Source: Corbicula japonica (taxonomy: Eukaryota; Mollusca; Bivalvia; Venerida; Cyrenidae). Taken from it: 64,000 bases of DNA. This document shows, in pieces, positions 11,500 through 23,401 of the stretch. Numbering within the stretch: position 1 is the first letter of the stretch; every line of letters starts with the position of its first letter. Below the pieces are notes generated by a model. That model did not search any database and had not been told where the DNA came from. It worked only from the letters and a program-made list of their open reading frames with translations. Where the stretch lies: assembly GCA_038501625.1 (NCBI GenBank), contig JAZAYU010000019.1:518501-582500 (forward strand), in the 5' to 3' direction. A program made the position numbers and the translations under genes.

Positions 11500-12440
11500 T
11501 ATGGCTTACACCCAATTCATATGAAAACTCAACTGGGCCAATACGAGATAACTTGGGCCAATACGGGTTTTACTGAGCCAATATGAAATCGCATGATTCT
11601 GATTGGATAATGAACTGGTCCAATATGAATTGAATCACTTCCTTTTAAAAATAAAAATGCCGCCATTTTGGAATTTCTAGTTCGAGTTTTTATTAATAAA
11701 AATGATAATAGATAGTGTGACTTTGGACACGAGATGCATTTAAGCAAAGCGACAGAGGATAAGTCTATGTTGCCGCTTTTGGCGATTTATTTCTTCGAGT
11801 TTATCTAACTCGCTAGTACAACAACAACGCGGATGTCTGCAGCAAGAATTCTTGAAACTAAAAGACAGTGAATTTTAAGGGATAACTCTTCATTTAAGCA
11901 AGTCTATTGAGCGTGACTTTGCAAAAAGGATCAAAACTTAGTTTGGATAGCTTACAGACATGTTAAATTCAGTATTTTCATGTGGAAGTCGTGGATGGAA
12001 TGTGCCAGAAAGTGAACTTATTTTGGATATTTGGATAAATACTAAATTCAGACTGGATGAACAAGAGACATGGCTGCCACAGTGTGTAGTAATGTTCAGG
12101 CTGTTTATGTATTCAAAACAAAACAACCTTTTTATCTGCATCTCCTTGGTAGCTTATACCAGCCGGGTCACTATCGTAGATTGAAGATTAAACATTTAAA
12201 TCAGAGCTGACACTTCATGATCATCTCTTCAGACCGGTAAATTAGTAATTTTAATGTCTAGAACCATGGATATTTTGTTAATTAATAAAATTGTCATTAA
12301 TCAAGTGAATTCATATTGGCATTGTTATTGGGCCTCGGGCAGTCATATTAGCCCTCGGCCTGCGGCCTCGGGCCAATATGACTACCCTTGGCCCAATAAC
12401 AATGCCAATATGAATTCACTTGATTAATAACATTATAATA
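11500..12440. mobile_element. Probable larger member of family P
   Basis: The left side (11520-11630) carries 'gggccaatacgag' and 'gggccaatacggg' motifs like those beside the other family P copies; the right side is the 12291-12431 palindrome. The ~650 bp between has an open frame at 11960-12184 with a vague W…E…LILDIW pattern, too weak to call. No transposase is recognised, so I treat it as non-autonomous or decayed. Confidence 0.45.
12291..12431. repeat. Palindromic MITE, family P copy 2 (near-perfect)
   Basis: Arms ATTAATCAAGTGAATTCATA…GGGCC mirror almost perfectly about a loop near 'cggcctgcggcc', ending at 'cacttgattaat'. This is the best preserved of the three copies. Confidence 0.85.
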
Positions 12441-12897
12441 CAGGTTACATAATTATTATAACTGCATTTTAATGATTAATAACAAATCACATGCCACCTT
12501 ACTGTAGTTTATAATACCGACAATATAAAACTTTGAAAATAACATTTTCATATTTTCACTGCTATCAGACTATTTCTAAGGATATTTATAGATATTTAAT
12601 CAATTTATAAAACCATATTTTTTAATATTCTTTCTCATTTAATACTTTATTCTCCTACAATATACACATTTTACAAAGCATGCTTTGGATATTGAACTGG
12701 TTACTTTAAAGTTAGGTCCGGCATGTACCGCATACCCTTCCTTACCCCGTATTGCCGTACTGCCAAGTTAATAGACCCCGTTACTGATAGTCTCATTCAT
12801 TCAGACGCTTTGATTTTGCCAAGGCATTCAGTACGTTTGAAGACTTTGTTCGTTTCAAAAATAGACCCTTCCATACGAGGCTCGTCGTTAGGATATT

Positions 12898-13187
12898 AGT
12901 ATGGAACGCCGTTGCTGTCTCATGATAATTGTTTTGCTGAAAATCGAAAAGACATATCTTAAGGCGACACTTACTTTTTTACTCCCTGTGTATTATTGCG
13001 CACAAAGGCGTATTCAAGTAAGCTGGGTTCTGTGGTGACCACGAGATCTGATTTTTTTCGTTAGAGAGATTTTGATAATTTTTTTTTATAGATGACAGTG
13101 CAATGACAACTGCCATAGCACCAACATATATATACGTGACAGTCTAAAAACTATTATCACGAGGCAGCAACGGCGTTTCATATATAT
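12898..13187. mobile_element. MITE with ~35-bp inverted ends
   Basis: Left end TATGGAACGCCGTTGCTG… and right end, on the complement, TATGAAACGCCGTTGCTG…; they agree at about nine of ten positions through 'gataat.gtttt'. The ~290-bp interior has no open frame of note. Confidence 0.7.
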
Positions 13188-13522
13188 TTGCATTCACTTA
13201 TGGGAAAGGAAGTTAGTTACTCAAACGCCTTTTTGCTATAAACCATTTACAAGATTTTATAGCTTAGATATTATATTATCTAAATTTTACATTGCCCTGT
13301 GCGGAAAAAATACGTCTGAAGCACTGTTAACTAATTTCATTACAAATCGCGATTGCTTTGTATTTTTTAACTTGTATTTTCTTGCAAAAGCGCCACCTGC
13401 TGGTCAGACGATTTTTAATGTATATATACGGAGGTACACAAATGTCATGTTCCGGCATTTTGTAACGTTGATTTAGATAATTATACAAAATAGTTAACAT
13501 GTATTTCGTTTGTGTTAGATAT

Positions 13523-13909
13523 TTATACTAAACGTGTATTTATTAAAGAAATTTCTACAAGCGGTGCTACATAAACTTTATAATCGGGCAGATATTCCAC
13601 GGATTGATCATAATTCACATTCCTTTCTCGGGAAAACAGCCGTAATCCGTATTCGTGCATTCTTCTCAAAACTCCCAGTTTATTTGCGCGGACTACTTTC
13701 TGATGCGCAATAAGTCTCTGCAAATAGATCCGTTCGATGTCCGCACGTGATAATCCTCGTGTATCCACCTCAGTATGAAAGGCATTGTCATAAAAATGAA
13801 GTTCAACTTGCAATTGTTTAACTTTATCAAATGACCCGCTCTGTAACATTTGGTCGAAAGTATCCCATTCCATTCCTTCTATGTCTATTTTTAGAATGTC
13901 AATTGTACT
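13523..13909 (-). CDS. METTL24-like A, last exon
   Basis: Acceptor 'tttctttcAG' at 13911-13910, phase 0. Encodes STIDILKIDIEGMEW through the stop at 13523-13525. Contains the FkbM KIDIEG core and the conserved LGVLRRMHEYGLRLF segment. Confidence 0.9.
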   Translation of the reverse strand, partial: STIDILKIDIEGMEWDTFDQMLQSGSFDKVKQLQVELHFYDNAFHTEVDTRGLSRADIERIYLQRLIAHQKVVRANKLGVLRRMHEYGLRLFSRERNVNYDQSVEYLPDYKVYVAPLVEISLINTRLV

Positions 13910-16900
13910 CTGAAAGAAACAACAATATGAAAACTTTTGCATACACAAATGCATTTGTGAAGTTAAGAGTCCCCATCTGGAGCACGTAATTGGTCATAAA
14001 AATAATTTAACAAATAATCCCCCTTCGCTTATATAAAAATTTAAGATGACTTTAAGCCTGGTAAGCTCAATAGGTAGCGAAATTGGCATTTCATGGCTAG
14101 GCGCTGTCGCCGCACGGGTTCACGCCCCAATAGGGGCAACATTATTTTAAATTAAAAGCAGACACTTCCGCTCTGCGAATTTATGACAAAAGGTTACAGT
14201 TCAATATTAATTACTACATACTTAAGAAATATATAAATATATATTTCTAGCTTAATAAAATAAAAACTAGGTCATACGTTTATAAAGATTGCGTGATGAC
14301 GTTTATACAACGGCGTTTGTTCTTATTTCACGGTCGTGTTAGAATTGACCTGTACCGAATTCTGAGTGCCCTTTGATAGTTCTCAAAATAACAGGTATGT
14401 GCTTTGTTTGGTGTTGTTTTTATTTGTTGTTTTTGTTTGCTTTTTTTGTTTTCAATCTTGTCCACATACTGCTCTGAATAGACGTGCCTGTATAGTTGGT
14501 AAATTTGATGAAAATAATTTTAGGTTCATCTTGCTTACTTTTTGACTAGCGTGACCGTTTAACACTGTAATTGGTAATTAAAGGTATGCATAAATAATTT
14601 CCAATAAAATGATATTAAAATCTTCCAAAGGTATTGAAAATATAAAAAATCTACTTACATCAAAATGGCCGAGAAGTTTACGTGTAGTGTCAAAAGTTTG
14701 TATCTTCCAGTTGTTTTCATTAACGAAATTCTTGTCACCAAGACCCACTGATAAGAATTCACAACCATCGGGTTTAGTTATGTTCACTTGCTGCAAGCTG
14801 GAAGCAATTTCATTAAAGGAGAATGTCAGACAATTTGAAATATATTAGATTACAAAGATCTCCAATAACAATTCTACAATTGAGGGAAATAATTTTTAAA
14901 ATCAGATAAAAATACCTTAATTATGGCTCTCTGAAATTGAAAATTTAATGTCTTTGAAGGCCGCCATTTTTGAATGGTGACCATTGACATCATCAGTTGT
15001 TGTGCAGAAATATTATTAATTAATTAAGATAATCTCATTATAGCGGAATGTTATAGATGGAAAAATATTGGAAATTCATTATAAATGTGATTCAATTGTG
15101 AATTTCTTTAAGAAATTTATTTCGTTATAAAACATATTTAAAAATCAACGTGTGCACAAGTAATGATGTCAATGGTTAACTCAGACAGGCATACATACTA
15201 GCATAAATAAGACTCGATATTTGAATGACATAATCTCAGCAACCAGTTGACCGATTGTGATAATCTCTTCAGTTCTTTGCTTACTTTACTTTGCAATGAT
15301 ATCCTTAAACTATATTCCGGACTACCTCTTTAAGGATGTTTGATATATTCTGGATTAAACTCTTTAAGGATGTTTGATATGTTCAGATTTAAACTCTTTA
15401 AGGATGTTTGATATTTTCAGGATTAAACTCTTTAAGGATGTTTCATATGTTCAGGATTAAACTCTTTAAGGATGTTTGATACGTTCAGGATTAAACTCTT
15501 TAAAGATGTTTGATATGTTCAGGATTTAAAATGTTCGTTTGCTGCAGTCTGTAAACATAGTTACAGAAGACTATCAAGGGTTTTGTTAGTCCAAACACCC
15601 TCAAATCAAAGTGCTTTTTAGTATTAGTATTTATTCATTGACAGAGCTTGTATAATCACTAACCTGGGATCAAACGTGTATACTTTGCAACCGAAATGCT
15701 TCAATACACCATCTTCAAACGTAAAATCATTGGCTGATCTGAAATAAAAGGATTTTTTTATACTCTTTGAAATTAATTTTTTTAGAAAAAATATTACATC
15801 ATGCATATAACTGTAAGAATATATGCACACATATTTTTCTGCTTTTTTAGTTATTTTAGTAAGTGCATAATTGATACTAATTCTTAACACAAGTCGTCAA
15901 ACCTATTTTAAGCAAACACCAAAGGGAGCGCCAAATAGTGGCTGCTAAACACAGATGTCTGTGTAAGACAAGTAAAACTAAGAACAAAAGGTCAAATTAT
16001 GACATATTCAAGTTGGCTGTTTAAGGCAGGTGGTTGATAAAGGCAGGTTCAACTGTACTTTCATTGACCTTTTATTGGTATTTGTATGCAATGCTTGCGT
16101 CGCTCATTGTATTTTTACCTATGTCTGTAAATATTTAATATTTGAAAAACCAAAAAACGTGCACTTCATACTATTATTTCATATAAATTTCGTTGTTGCT
16201 TTTTGAAATTTAACCACCAGTTAATTTAACTGTATATATTGTTAAAAAAGTTGGACATGCGATAAAATAAAACATGTTTGCGCCGCATCCGATAGCATGC
16301 ATACACATAGGGGTCCTATTGTCCGGAGGCGGAGGCGTAGTCATCAGTTCCCCAAACTTACTACAACTTCAACTACAACTGAACTATTACATTAAACGTG
16401 ATTGTCCTATTCACTCAATACTTGGGATATATCATCTGCATGAACAAATTCATCGTTGATAACATGAGTGATAACTCCTTTTTCATTGCATTTTGAGTTA
16501 TGCCCCTCTCCAATGCAATTTGTAGTGTTTTATTCACAAAACAAACGAGATGAAAGAAGTGAAAATATGCAATACTCACCCGAACGAATATACGATACAA
16601 TTTTGGCTTGGCTTTATTGCTTTATCAACACAGACATCTTTTCCGCCGTCCCCTAGGTTACCGATTCTTCGTTGGTTATGACACAAATAATGAAAAGAAT
16701 TAGTGTATCTGAAAGAAAAAAGTGTTTTCACGTTCTGTTTTCATCACGCATCGGCGACAGAGGCGTTCATATATGTCAAATTATCTTGTATCAGACTACA
16801 ATCGAAATCTCTCATCCGCCAACACAATTTTAATTATTAAATTGGAGTGCAAACATTGTAAAAACAACAACTACCTAATGAATCTAATAGCGAACAGTGA

Positions 16901-18925
16901 AGATCAGATCAGATGTTCAATCTGACGTGCAGGCTACTCTTAATCTACACTGTTACCCTTAAAAGTCGTATCCATGTTGTCAATGCAATTTTAAGAACTG
17001 CATCCCGTCTTTCTTGCAAACATTGTAAAAACAACAACTACCTAATGAATCTAATAGCGAACAGTGAAGATCAGATCAGATGTTCAATCTGACGTGCAGG
17101 CTACTCTTAATCTACACTGTTACCCTTAAAAGTCGTATCCATGTTGTCAATGCAATTTTAAGAACTGCATCCCGTCTTTCTTGAAAACAGCACAAAGTTA
17201 ATCAAAGCAAGAAATTTACCTATCGAATATGTACATGAGGTCATCTTTGGACAACATTTTAAGTTCGTCATCTTGAGGAATTGTGAAAATGTCATCTGTT
17301 TGATCAACTATTGTCGTTTGAGAATGAGGTAAATTTCTCAAAATGTTCGAGTGCTTGTTTTCAGTTTCCGAATGTTGTGACGTCATATTCACTGCAGGAT
17401 TAGTGTCCCTGGGTAGATCCGCCATGGTTGCCGCATCAAAACAGTAAAGATTGGCACTTCTTGGGGTTGTCATGTACATCCAAAATATTATATCTGTTCG
17501 AAAAGTATATCAGTTGTTAATAAATGAAACTGATTTGTAACAAAATTATATACTTTTTAGTCTGTGGTGTTGTTTTGAAATAAATAAGTTTCTGACATAT
17601 CTACGTTTAAGAAACAGAAAATTCCATTTTCCTTATGATGAGTTTCATTTTTTTTTATTTTTTTTTCTAACTAAGAGAGTTTAAAATGAAATTAATGTCT
17701 CGAAATATGTAATTAATGTTTTATACTGAAATCTTGAATTTGCTTACTGATCTTAAGTTTATTAAGAAAACCATTTTAATTAGTAGTTATAACCAAGTAT
17801 GATTGTTTACCTATCACTTATTTATTTAATATTTTCTATCAATTTTTCAATAAATTATCATAATTTATTTTTATTATCAATACAGGTTTATAATTATATA
17901 CTAGTCTAAAAATGGGTGACATGAATGTGGAAAATTAAACATATTGATAACACCAGTGTTAACAAGAAATGTAAAACGTAGGCTTAAATTATATTCCTAA
18001 TGTAAAAAAGAAGAATCTACCAAAATGTTGTTGTTCTGTCGCGTAATCAGAAGTCAGTAATTTGATGGCTATTGAATCAGATCGATTGTCGATTATAATC
18101 GACGGTTATCAAACAACAAATTGTCGAGCACAATCGATGGTTATCAAACAACATATTATCGATTGTTGTCGATGCTTATCGAACAACAAATTGTCGATCA
18201 TATTCGATTATGTATCGAATGGTCAATTATAACTGATGATGATCAAACGACAAATTGTCGATGATTATCAAAGAACAATAGATCTTTGTGGAAATACTTT
18301 TAATAATGACCCATAAATAATAATAATCATTATAAATTTCGGCAAAAATAATTAATAATAAAAAAAAGATCGAGCAGAAAAAAAACGTATAAGTTATATG
18401 TAATTTACATTAAGCTAGTAACATTTTTAGAAGTTCTTTATTGTTTTTATTAAGCTTTCAGTTGTTAATCAATTAAGAAATCAGTTGTTAATAAGTTATT
18501 TAACATGTCAGTATAATGACATTGTAAGTTCTGTATTAACTAATTAGCATTTACAAAATTTAATCGGTCTTGCGCGGCGCATTAGACACTAACTGACTTA
18601 GTGGTTGATATTATATTAAGTACATCTATTCAATCATTGGCTTAATCATTCAATGACGCCTAACTTTTTTTTCTTTTTTTTTGTAAATTAATTTATTTAC
18701 TGGTTGAACCCTTCAATGATGTCCATGAACTGATAAATGGTTATAACTTTCCCAACAATTTGAAAAAAAAATACTGCAATTGTATTGAACAAACTATAAT
18801 TTCCACAAAATATTCTAGTCGTTGATGGTCAACATTTTAACAAAGAAAAGAAAAACGCAGATCTTACTTGTTGGAACTAAAATTCCAATCATGCCACAAC
18901 GAATAAATGAAGATGATGTTTTCAT
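13523..18925 (-). CDS. METTL24-like FkbM-type methyltransferase, paralogue A (six exons)
   Basis: Coding exons in order: 18925-18868, 17493-17220, 16708-16580, 15738-15664, 14797-14659, 13909-13523; intron phases 1,2,2,2,0; 353 codons plus stop. All junctions are GT-AG. The product starts with a hydrophobic stretch (about residues 8-27, with IIFWMYM), suggesting a type II membrane anchor in the secretory pathway (inference). A variable stem of ~80 residues follows, then the catalytic region: CIVYSFG-SANDFTFED (exon 3/4 junction), YTFDPS, DGCEFLSVGLG…NF, TFD…LLGHFD, and DILKIDIEGMEW…FDQML in the last exon. These match METTL24-like/FkbM S-adenosylmethionine-dependent methyltransferases, whose natural substrate is unknown to me. 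Length is close to vertebrate METTL24. Paralogue B lies 10 kb away on the same strand. Confidence 0.88.
14055..14142 (+). repeat. tRNA-like SINE fragment in METTL24-like A intron 5
   Basis: An A-box-like TAAGCTCAATAGGTAGCG and B-box-like GGGTTCACGCCCC, separated by ~35 bp that include 'ctaggcgctgtcgcc'. The same 'ggcgctgt.gtc' middle appears in the minus-strand tRNA-like repeats at 51.8-52.0 kb, so this is a dispersed family. Confidence 0.6.
14659..14797 (-). CDS. METTL24-like A, exon 5
   Basis: Acceptor 'gcttccAG', donor GAT|GTAAGT (phase 0). Encodes LQQVNITKPDGCEFLSVGLG…NWKIQTFD…KLLGHFD. Confidence 0.88.
15328..15530. repeat. 34-bp tandem repeat, about six copies
   Basis: Unit 'actctttaaggatgtttgat' plus 'atgttcaggattaa', repeated with few changes. 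It lies in intron 4 of METTL24-like A, ~130 bp downstream (minus sense) of exon 4. Confidence 0.9.
15664..15738 (-). CDS. METTL24-like A, exon 4
   Basis: 75 bp, acceptor 'ttatttcAG', donor AG|GTTAGT. Encodes SANDFTFEDGVLKHFGCKVYTFDP. Exactly the same length as exon 4 of B. Confidence 0.88.
16580..16708 (-). CDS. METTL24-like A, exon 3
   Basis: Acceptor 'tttctttcAG' at 16709-16710, donor GG|GTGAGT. Encodes YTNSFHYLC…GDGGKDVC…NCIVYSFG. Without this 129-bp symmetrical exon the model still stays in frame, but the methyltransferase loses its VYSFG strand. Confidence 0.88.
16850..17183. repeat. Perfect 167-bp tandem duplication
   Basis: 16850-17016 and 17017-17183 appear identical base for base, from 'caaacattgtaaaaacaaca' to 'cccgtctttcttg'. 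It sits in intron 2 of METTL24-like A, starting 36 bp inside the donor side of exon 2. Identity implies a very recent event or an assembly duplication. Confidence 0.93.
17220..17493 (-). CDS. METTL24-like A, exon 2
   Basis: Acceptor 'cgaacAG' then NIIFWMYMTTP…; donor AG|GTAAAT, phase 2. Encodes the end of the membrane anchor and a 90-residue stem ending LSKDDLMYIFD. The stem is ~30 residues longer than in B and little conserved. Confidence 0.85.
18086..18285. repeat. Degenerate ~35-40-bp repeat rich in ATCGAT
   Basis: Four to five units of 'ttgtcgatcataatcgatgg' plus 'ttatcaaacaacaaa'. The tract is dense in TATCGA/ATCGAT-type palindromes. It is in intron 1 of METTL24-like A, ~580 bp from exon 1. 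Confidence 0.75.
18868..18925 (-). CDS. METTL24-like A, exon 1
   Basis: Starts ATG at 18925 (MKTSSSFIRCGMIGILVPT) and ends at donor A|GTAAGA, phase 1. Aligns with exon 1 of paralogue B (both have IRCG…G.L), which supports the start. Confidence 0.8.
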
Positions 18926-19092
18926 GTTTTAATTGTTTTCTTCGTTTTCCTTCAAAACAATTAATATTTTTATTGAAGGTAAAGTGCAGAAATGAACATC
19001 CGGAAGTGATTGACATGACATGTCATGACATCTGCTCGAGGGCCATTATTGACCTTCATCTGTAGCCTCTTGCTTGCAAAAGTGCATTTCTA

Positions 19093-19276
19093 TGGCAAGC
19101 GGTTTGCACAATTTATCCAAATATATCGGTCGGAAAAACATAGAAAACTATGGTTTTCACGAAAGGCTATAGTAACAGTCGTTTTCGCCAATAATTATCA
19201 GGCCGACATCTATAGTTATTGGTCGATACATGTCGAACAAGATATATTTCGGATAATTTGTGCAAACAGCTTGCCA
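19093..19276. mobile_element. MITE family T with 6-bp target duplication
   Basis: Ends TGGCAAGCGGTTTGCACAA and TTGTGCAAACAGCTTGCCA form ~35-bp inverted repeats. TTTCTA flanks both sides (19087-19092 and 19277-19282). A second member is at 38154-38318. It lies just upstream of METTL24-like A. Confidence 0.85.
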
Positions 19277-19767
19277 TTTCTATAAACAAATTAATGTATG
19301 TGATTTAGTAAGAAGAAGTTGAGCGTAGAGTTAAGAAGTGTTGCGGAGTAAATTTTCGCTATATTTGCGATTTCTGTTCAACCGCGAATTCAAAATTCCG
19401 CGATTTATTTAATCATTGTATATGTATCAGTGCATACACGTGTTTGGGTTAGATCTTTCCTTTCCTGAATAGCGCGAACATAAACACTGCGAATCAAACT
19501 TTTGGTCTAATCGCGAAATTTTTGCCATGCGAAAATGCATGTTACCCACCGCGCGGTTCCTTTACCAATAAAATGAGGCACAAAAACGAACCACCATTCA
19601 CATTGCTCAAGATGTCTTTACCAACACTGTATTGCCTCTTTTAAAAAAGAACTTAAAGGCATTTCTTGTAGTATATTAGTTATTTTTCAAACCTAATATG
19701 AACAAGACAGTTGAAGACCCACTGTGTCGATAGGTTTAACTGCACTGACAGCGTCCTTTCTGAAATG

Positions 19768-19895
19768 CAGGGGCGGTTCCAAATAGGATTCAGTAGGGTT
19801 GCCAGAACACCTTCTTTGGGCAGCGCTATTTAATTTTCATTGGGATTCTTGCCAACACGTTGGAAATTATCGTGGAACTACCATAAGATATTTAA
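19768..19895 (+). mobile_element. MITE family C, truncated
   Basis: Starts CAGGGGCGGTTCC and has the family's 'tttgggcagcgctatttaatttt' and 'gttggaaattatcgtg.aactaccataaga', but lacks the 3' terminal 'atccgaccctg'. Confidence 0.65.
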
Positions 19896-20349
19896 GTGTA
19901 CTTTTATTTGGAAATACATGTGTGCCGCTTGGCTATAACGACTTACATGTACTTAATCAAAGACTCTTTATAAGCGGTAACCCTAACATGTTCTCTTGTT
20001 CGTAAATTTCCTATGAAGTTTTAATTGAACTTTATAATTTTATAATCACATGCTCTCATTACCTCTCATTTTTTTGGCAGTAATGGAGAGCTGTGGTTTC
20101 TGAGCGAGGATATTTCTGATCTGCATGTTTCACGTTTTCTTCTACATTTTACATAGTACTTACATTGTAAATAATCACATTTGTGATCTTATTTATTCCG
20201 TTGCTTTTCATACAATATTATTTTCCTTAGGTTTCGAAACTGTTATATGATTTCCTCTTGCAAATTCTGCCGGCGGATAGTCGGGAGTCTTAAAAGAGAA
20301 ATTTTATTAGTTTTGATTTGATAAATACTGACCACGCTGCGAGTTATGG

Positions 20350-20935
20350 AAAAGAATAAGTATGCTGGTTATGTAAGGGTATTAATCTGCTGGTTATGTA
20401 ATGGTATTAATCTGCTGGTTATGTAAGGGTATTAATCTGCTGGTTATGGAAGGGTATTAATCTGCTGGTTATGTAAGGGTATTAATCTGCAGGTTATGGA
20501 AAGGTATTAATCTGCTGGTTATGGAAGGTATTAATATGCTGGCGATGGAATGGTATTAATCTGTCGGTTATGGAAATGTATTAATCTGCTGGTTATGGAA
20601 ACGTATCAATCTGTAGGTTATGGGAATGAATTAATCTGCTGGCGATGGAAATGTATTAATCTGCTGGTTATGGAAGGGTATTAATCTGCCGGTTATGGAA
20701 GGGTATTAATCTGCCGGTTATGGAAGGGTGTATTAATCTGCCGGTTATGGAAGGGTATTAATCTTCCGGTTATGGAAGGGTATTAATCTGCTGGTTATGG
20801 AAGGGTATTAATCTGCTTGTTATGGAAGGATATTAATCTGCCGGTTATGGAAATGTATTAATCTGCTGGTTATGGAAGGATATTAATCTGCTGGTTATGG
20901 AAATGTATTAATCTGCTGGTTATCGAAGGTTTTAT
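20350..20935. repeat. 25-bp minisatellite, over 20 copies
   Basis: Unit 'ctgctggttatggaagggta' plus 'ttaat', with a few 1-3-bp length variants. No spacers, so it is a plain minisatellite and not a CRISPR-like array. Intergenic. Confidence 0.93.
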
Positions 20936-21590
20936 GCATTCGATAATTTTAAATTTAAACATGTAACCTGATTAAGACGTCAAAATCGTTTATTAAGATT
21001 TTGCAATATTTATATTTTTAATAATAATGAATTCTACATAGAAGGCTTATAATTATATTTGCAATTACTTTAATAAATTTATCAACTTTACATGTAATAG
21101 ATAGCACAACTTTAACCAGTAATAATAATACATATGTACTCCGATGTCAATACTCGGTCGTTGAAAACCAGGTTTAGTCGCAATGCCGCGCTTCTTGTCT
21201 TAAAGTTTTACTCGTTTAATATTTTATGTTGGATAGATGGAAAAAGGAATTTGAAAGCCACCGAACACGGCAAATATCAAAACATTGCGAACTCGGTTTG
21301 ATTGAGCGTTCCATGGGGAGTAATGGAGATGCATATAATTACTGTCCTCGCAGCCAAATCACGGATTGAGCGCACATAAATATTATCACAAATATAATAA
21401 TGTTTTGTGCCAAACTGCCCCCAAATATGGTAAATGATACCAGTACTGACTGAATGTACGGGGCCATTTTTAACTGACAACTTATGTTAAATCCTGTATG
21501 TAATATATTAGTTTATTTAAAACACATTAAATGGTTAAACTACAGCTTTTTAATTCCTGCTTTTCTTTAACATAAAACACTTAAACAAAA
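20936..21590. other. Intergenic, nothing recognised
   Basis: A short segment at 21238-21420 ('gaaagccaccgaac…') recurs, diverged, at 30735-30930, so it is probably repeat-derived. No gene seen. Confidence 0.45.
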
Positions 21591-21745
21591 CAGGGGTGGA
21601 TCCAAAGAGGTTCAGCTCCCATCGTTTTTGGGCAGCAATATCTGATTATCATGGGGATTTCGGTCAGAGAGTTGGAAATTATCATGTAACTACCATAAGA
21701 CTGCCGCAAACAATTTCCCTTTCTAAAATGTTGTATCCGACCCTG
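21591..21745 (+). mobile_element. MITE family C
   Basis: Begins CAGGGGTGGATCC and ends GTATCCGACCCTG. The interior has 'gagttggaaattatcatgta' and 'actaccataagactgcc', as in the other copies. Confidence 0.75.
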
Positions 21746-22280
21746 AAAATTAGGGAACCACATTTAACCCATATTTAATTTATCACAATTCTCTCACTGA
21801 AACTAATTTTTGGTTGGCAAATCCCAAATATTTTTTTTCTAAAGACAACGTCTCATAGAAGACCAATATACTTTAATTTCAGTTCTATCTTAAAAATTGT
21901 AATCGTGCCAATATTAAACCTGCCATAATGTAGGATTAGTACAAATCTCAAAGAGAAGATAACGAAAGTAAACAAAAAGCAACATGTTTGAAAAGAAAAG
22001 AATCTACTTCATAATCCTTGTAACAAATCTTCACGTGAGCCATGCATACAGACCAATTCTTGAGACAGAAGCTCGTTCAAACAAAACTTAAGTTTCATAT
22101 TTGCATTCTTTTCTTTCTTGCTTTTTGTCTATGTGGGAAGGCTGAATGTTGATATCCTTGAAATGAATAATTTACTTGAAAACTACGTTATCTTCGTTTT
22201 CTAATTTCAAGCAGCTTATAGTCGGCAAGCAATGTTCGGTTGATTAAATATCCAAGTTTTCAATATTACCAATTCTTTTA

Positions 22281-23401
22281 AGGGTCCACTACACTCCTCC
22301 TTGCACGTTTATCGATAAAAAAGAAAATTAAAATTATCAAAAGCTCAAAAACGGCAAAATACCGTTCAGTGAAACTTCGAACAAATGAATGTTACTAATG
22401 TATCTTTATTTTGCAAATGGTAAGTCACGTTAGAACAATAAAGAATTTTTCTTTATTGTTCTAAGGTGACCTGCCATTTGCTCACAGGTACTTGAAACAA
22501 ACTATTTTTAATGTTCTTTATGGGCTATATACTGTAATAAGACTAAAGGTTAACAATGGCTACTATGCATGTTCATACAATTTGCTGAGCACAATTTTAA
22601 CTCCACAGAATGTGCCATCAAAAACAAAGTTTTTCACATAGATCATGTATCATTCTTATAGGAAATATCATCCAAAGTCTTCCTATATAGCACAATGGTT
22701 CGAAAAATCCAAAAGTTTCCTCAAAAATAACCACAATCTTTCAACTTGTCAAAATCGACGTCCAAAAATCTCACTATGAAAATCGCTAACCCCTCGTGTT
22801 TCTGGGTAAATGATCACATTTCGCGCTGATTTTTTATGATTGGCAATTGCTTAACACAAATAAGTTTCGGATAAAAGACATCTGACAAACATATTCCCTA
22901 AAATTCTATTTACGCAAATTCACAAAAACTAAGCAATACAAAGCATTATTTCCAATTCCCACATGAGTGATACTGACAAGAAAATGTTGGGTACTTTGTA
23001 AAAAACTTTCAACTACGAAAAGAGAAATCAAAGTTTGTCACCCGTTTAAGCGACCGGGAAATTGAAGGTCAAACACACTTTTACTAATATCATATATAGT
23101 TTACATATGTAAGTCATAAGGACACAAGATATTGTTGTCAGTATGGTATGGTCATGTGGTCATTTGAAATGATGTTTAGTATTGTTTAGTTTTTGTGAAT
23201 TTATGTAACTAGAAGTTTAGGCAATGTTTAGAACTCGTTATTTTTCTTTACTGTTTTAACGTGTCTTACCATATGCAAAATAAATATACATTAATAACAT
23301 TCACGTGTGCAAAATTTCATCGAACGGCATTTTGCCATCATTGAGATTTTGATAATTTTCATTTTTATCCATAAACGTACAAGAGTAGTGTAGTGGACCC
23401 T
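22281..23401. mobile_element. 1.1-kb inverted-repeat element (family D) upstream of the ANK/Mab-21 gene
   Basis: Starts AGGGTCCACTACACT and ends AGTGTAGTGGACCCT. The ~170-bp arms are imperfect complements ('aaaacggcaaaataccgttc' against 'gaacggcattttgccatcat'). Both arms carry 'atgttactaatgtatcttta' and 'catatggtaagacacgtta'-type segments. Shorter members are at 37039-37457 and 38484-39153. No transposase frame is seen. A small extra hairpin lies at about 22424-22470. Its right end is 233 bp from the ANK/Mab-21 start codon, so it may overlap that promoter. Confidence 0.85.

Noticed and set aside
11960..12184. Possible Myb/SANT-like fragment (W…ES.LILDIW)
   Set aside because: A single weak pattern, overlapped by an equally open minus frame, within repeat-flanked DNA; not enough for a call.
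20350..20935. CRISPR-like array
   Set aside because: Units are contiguous with no unique spacers and the host is an animal; it is a minisatellite.
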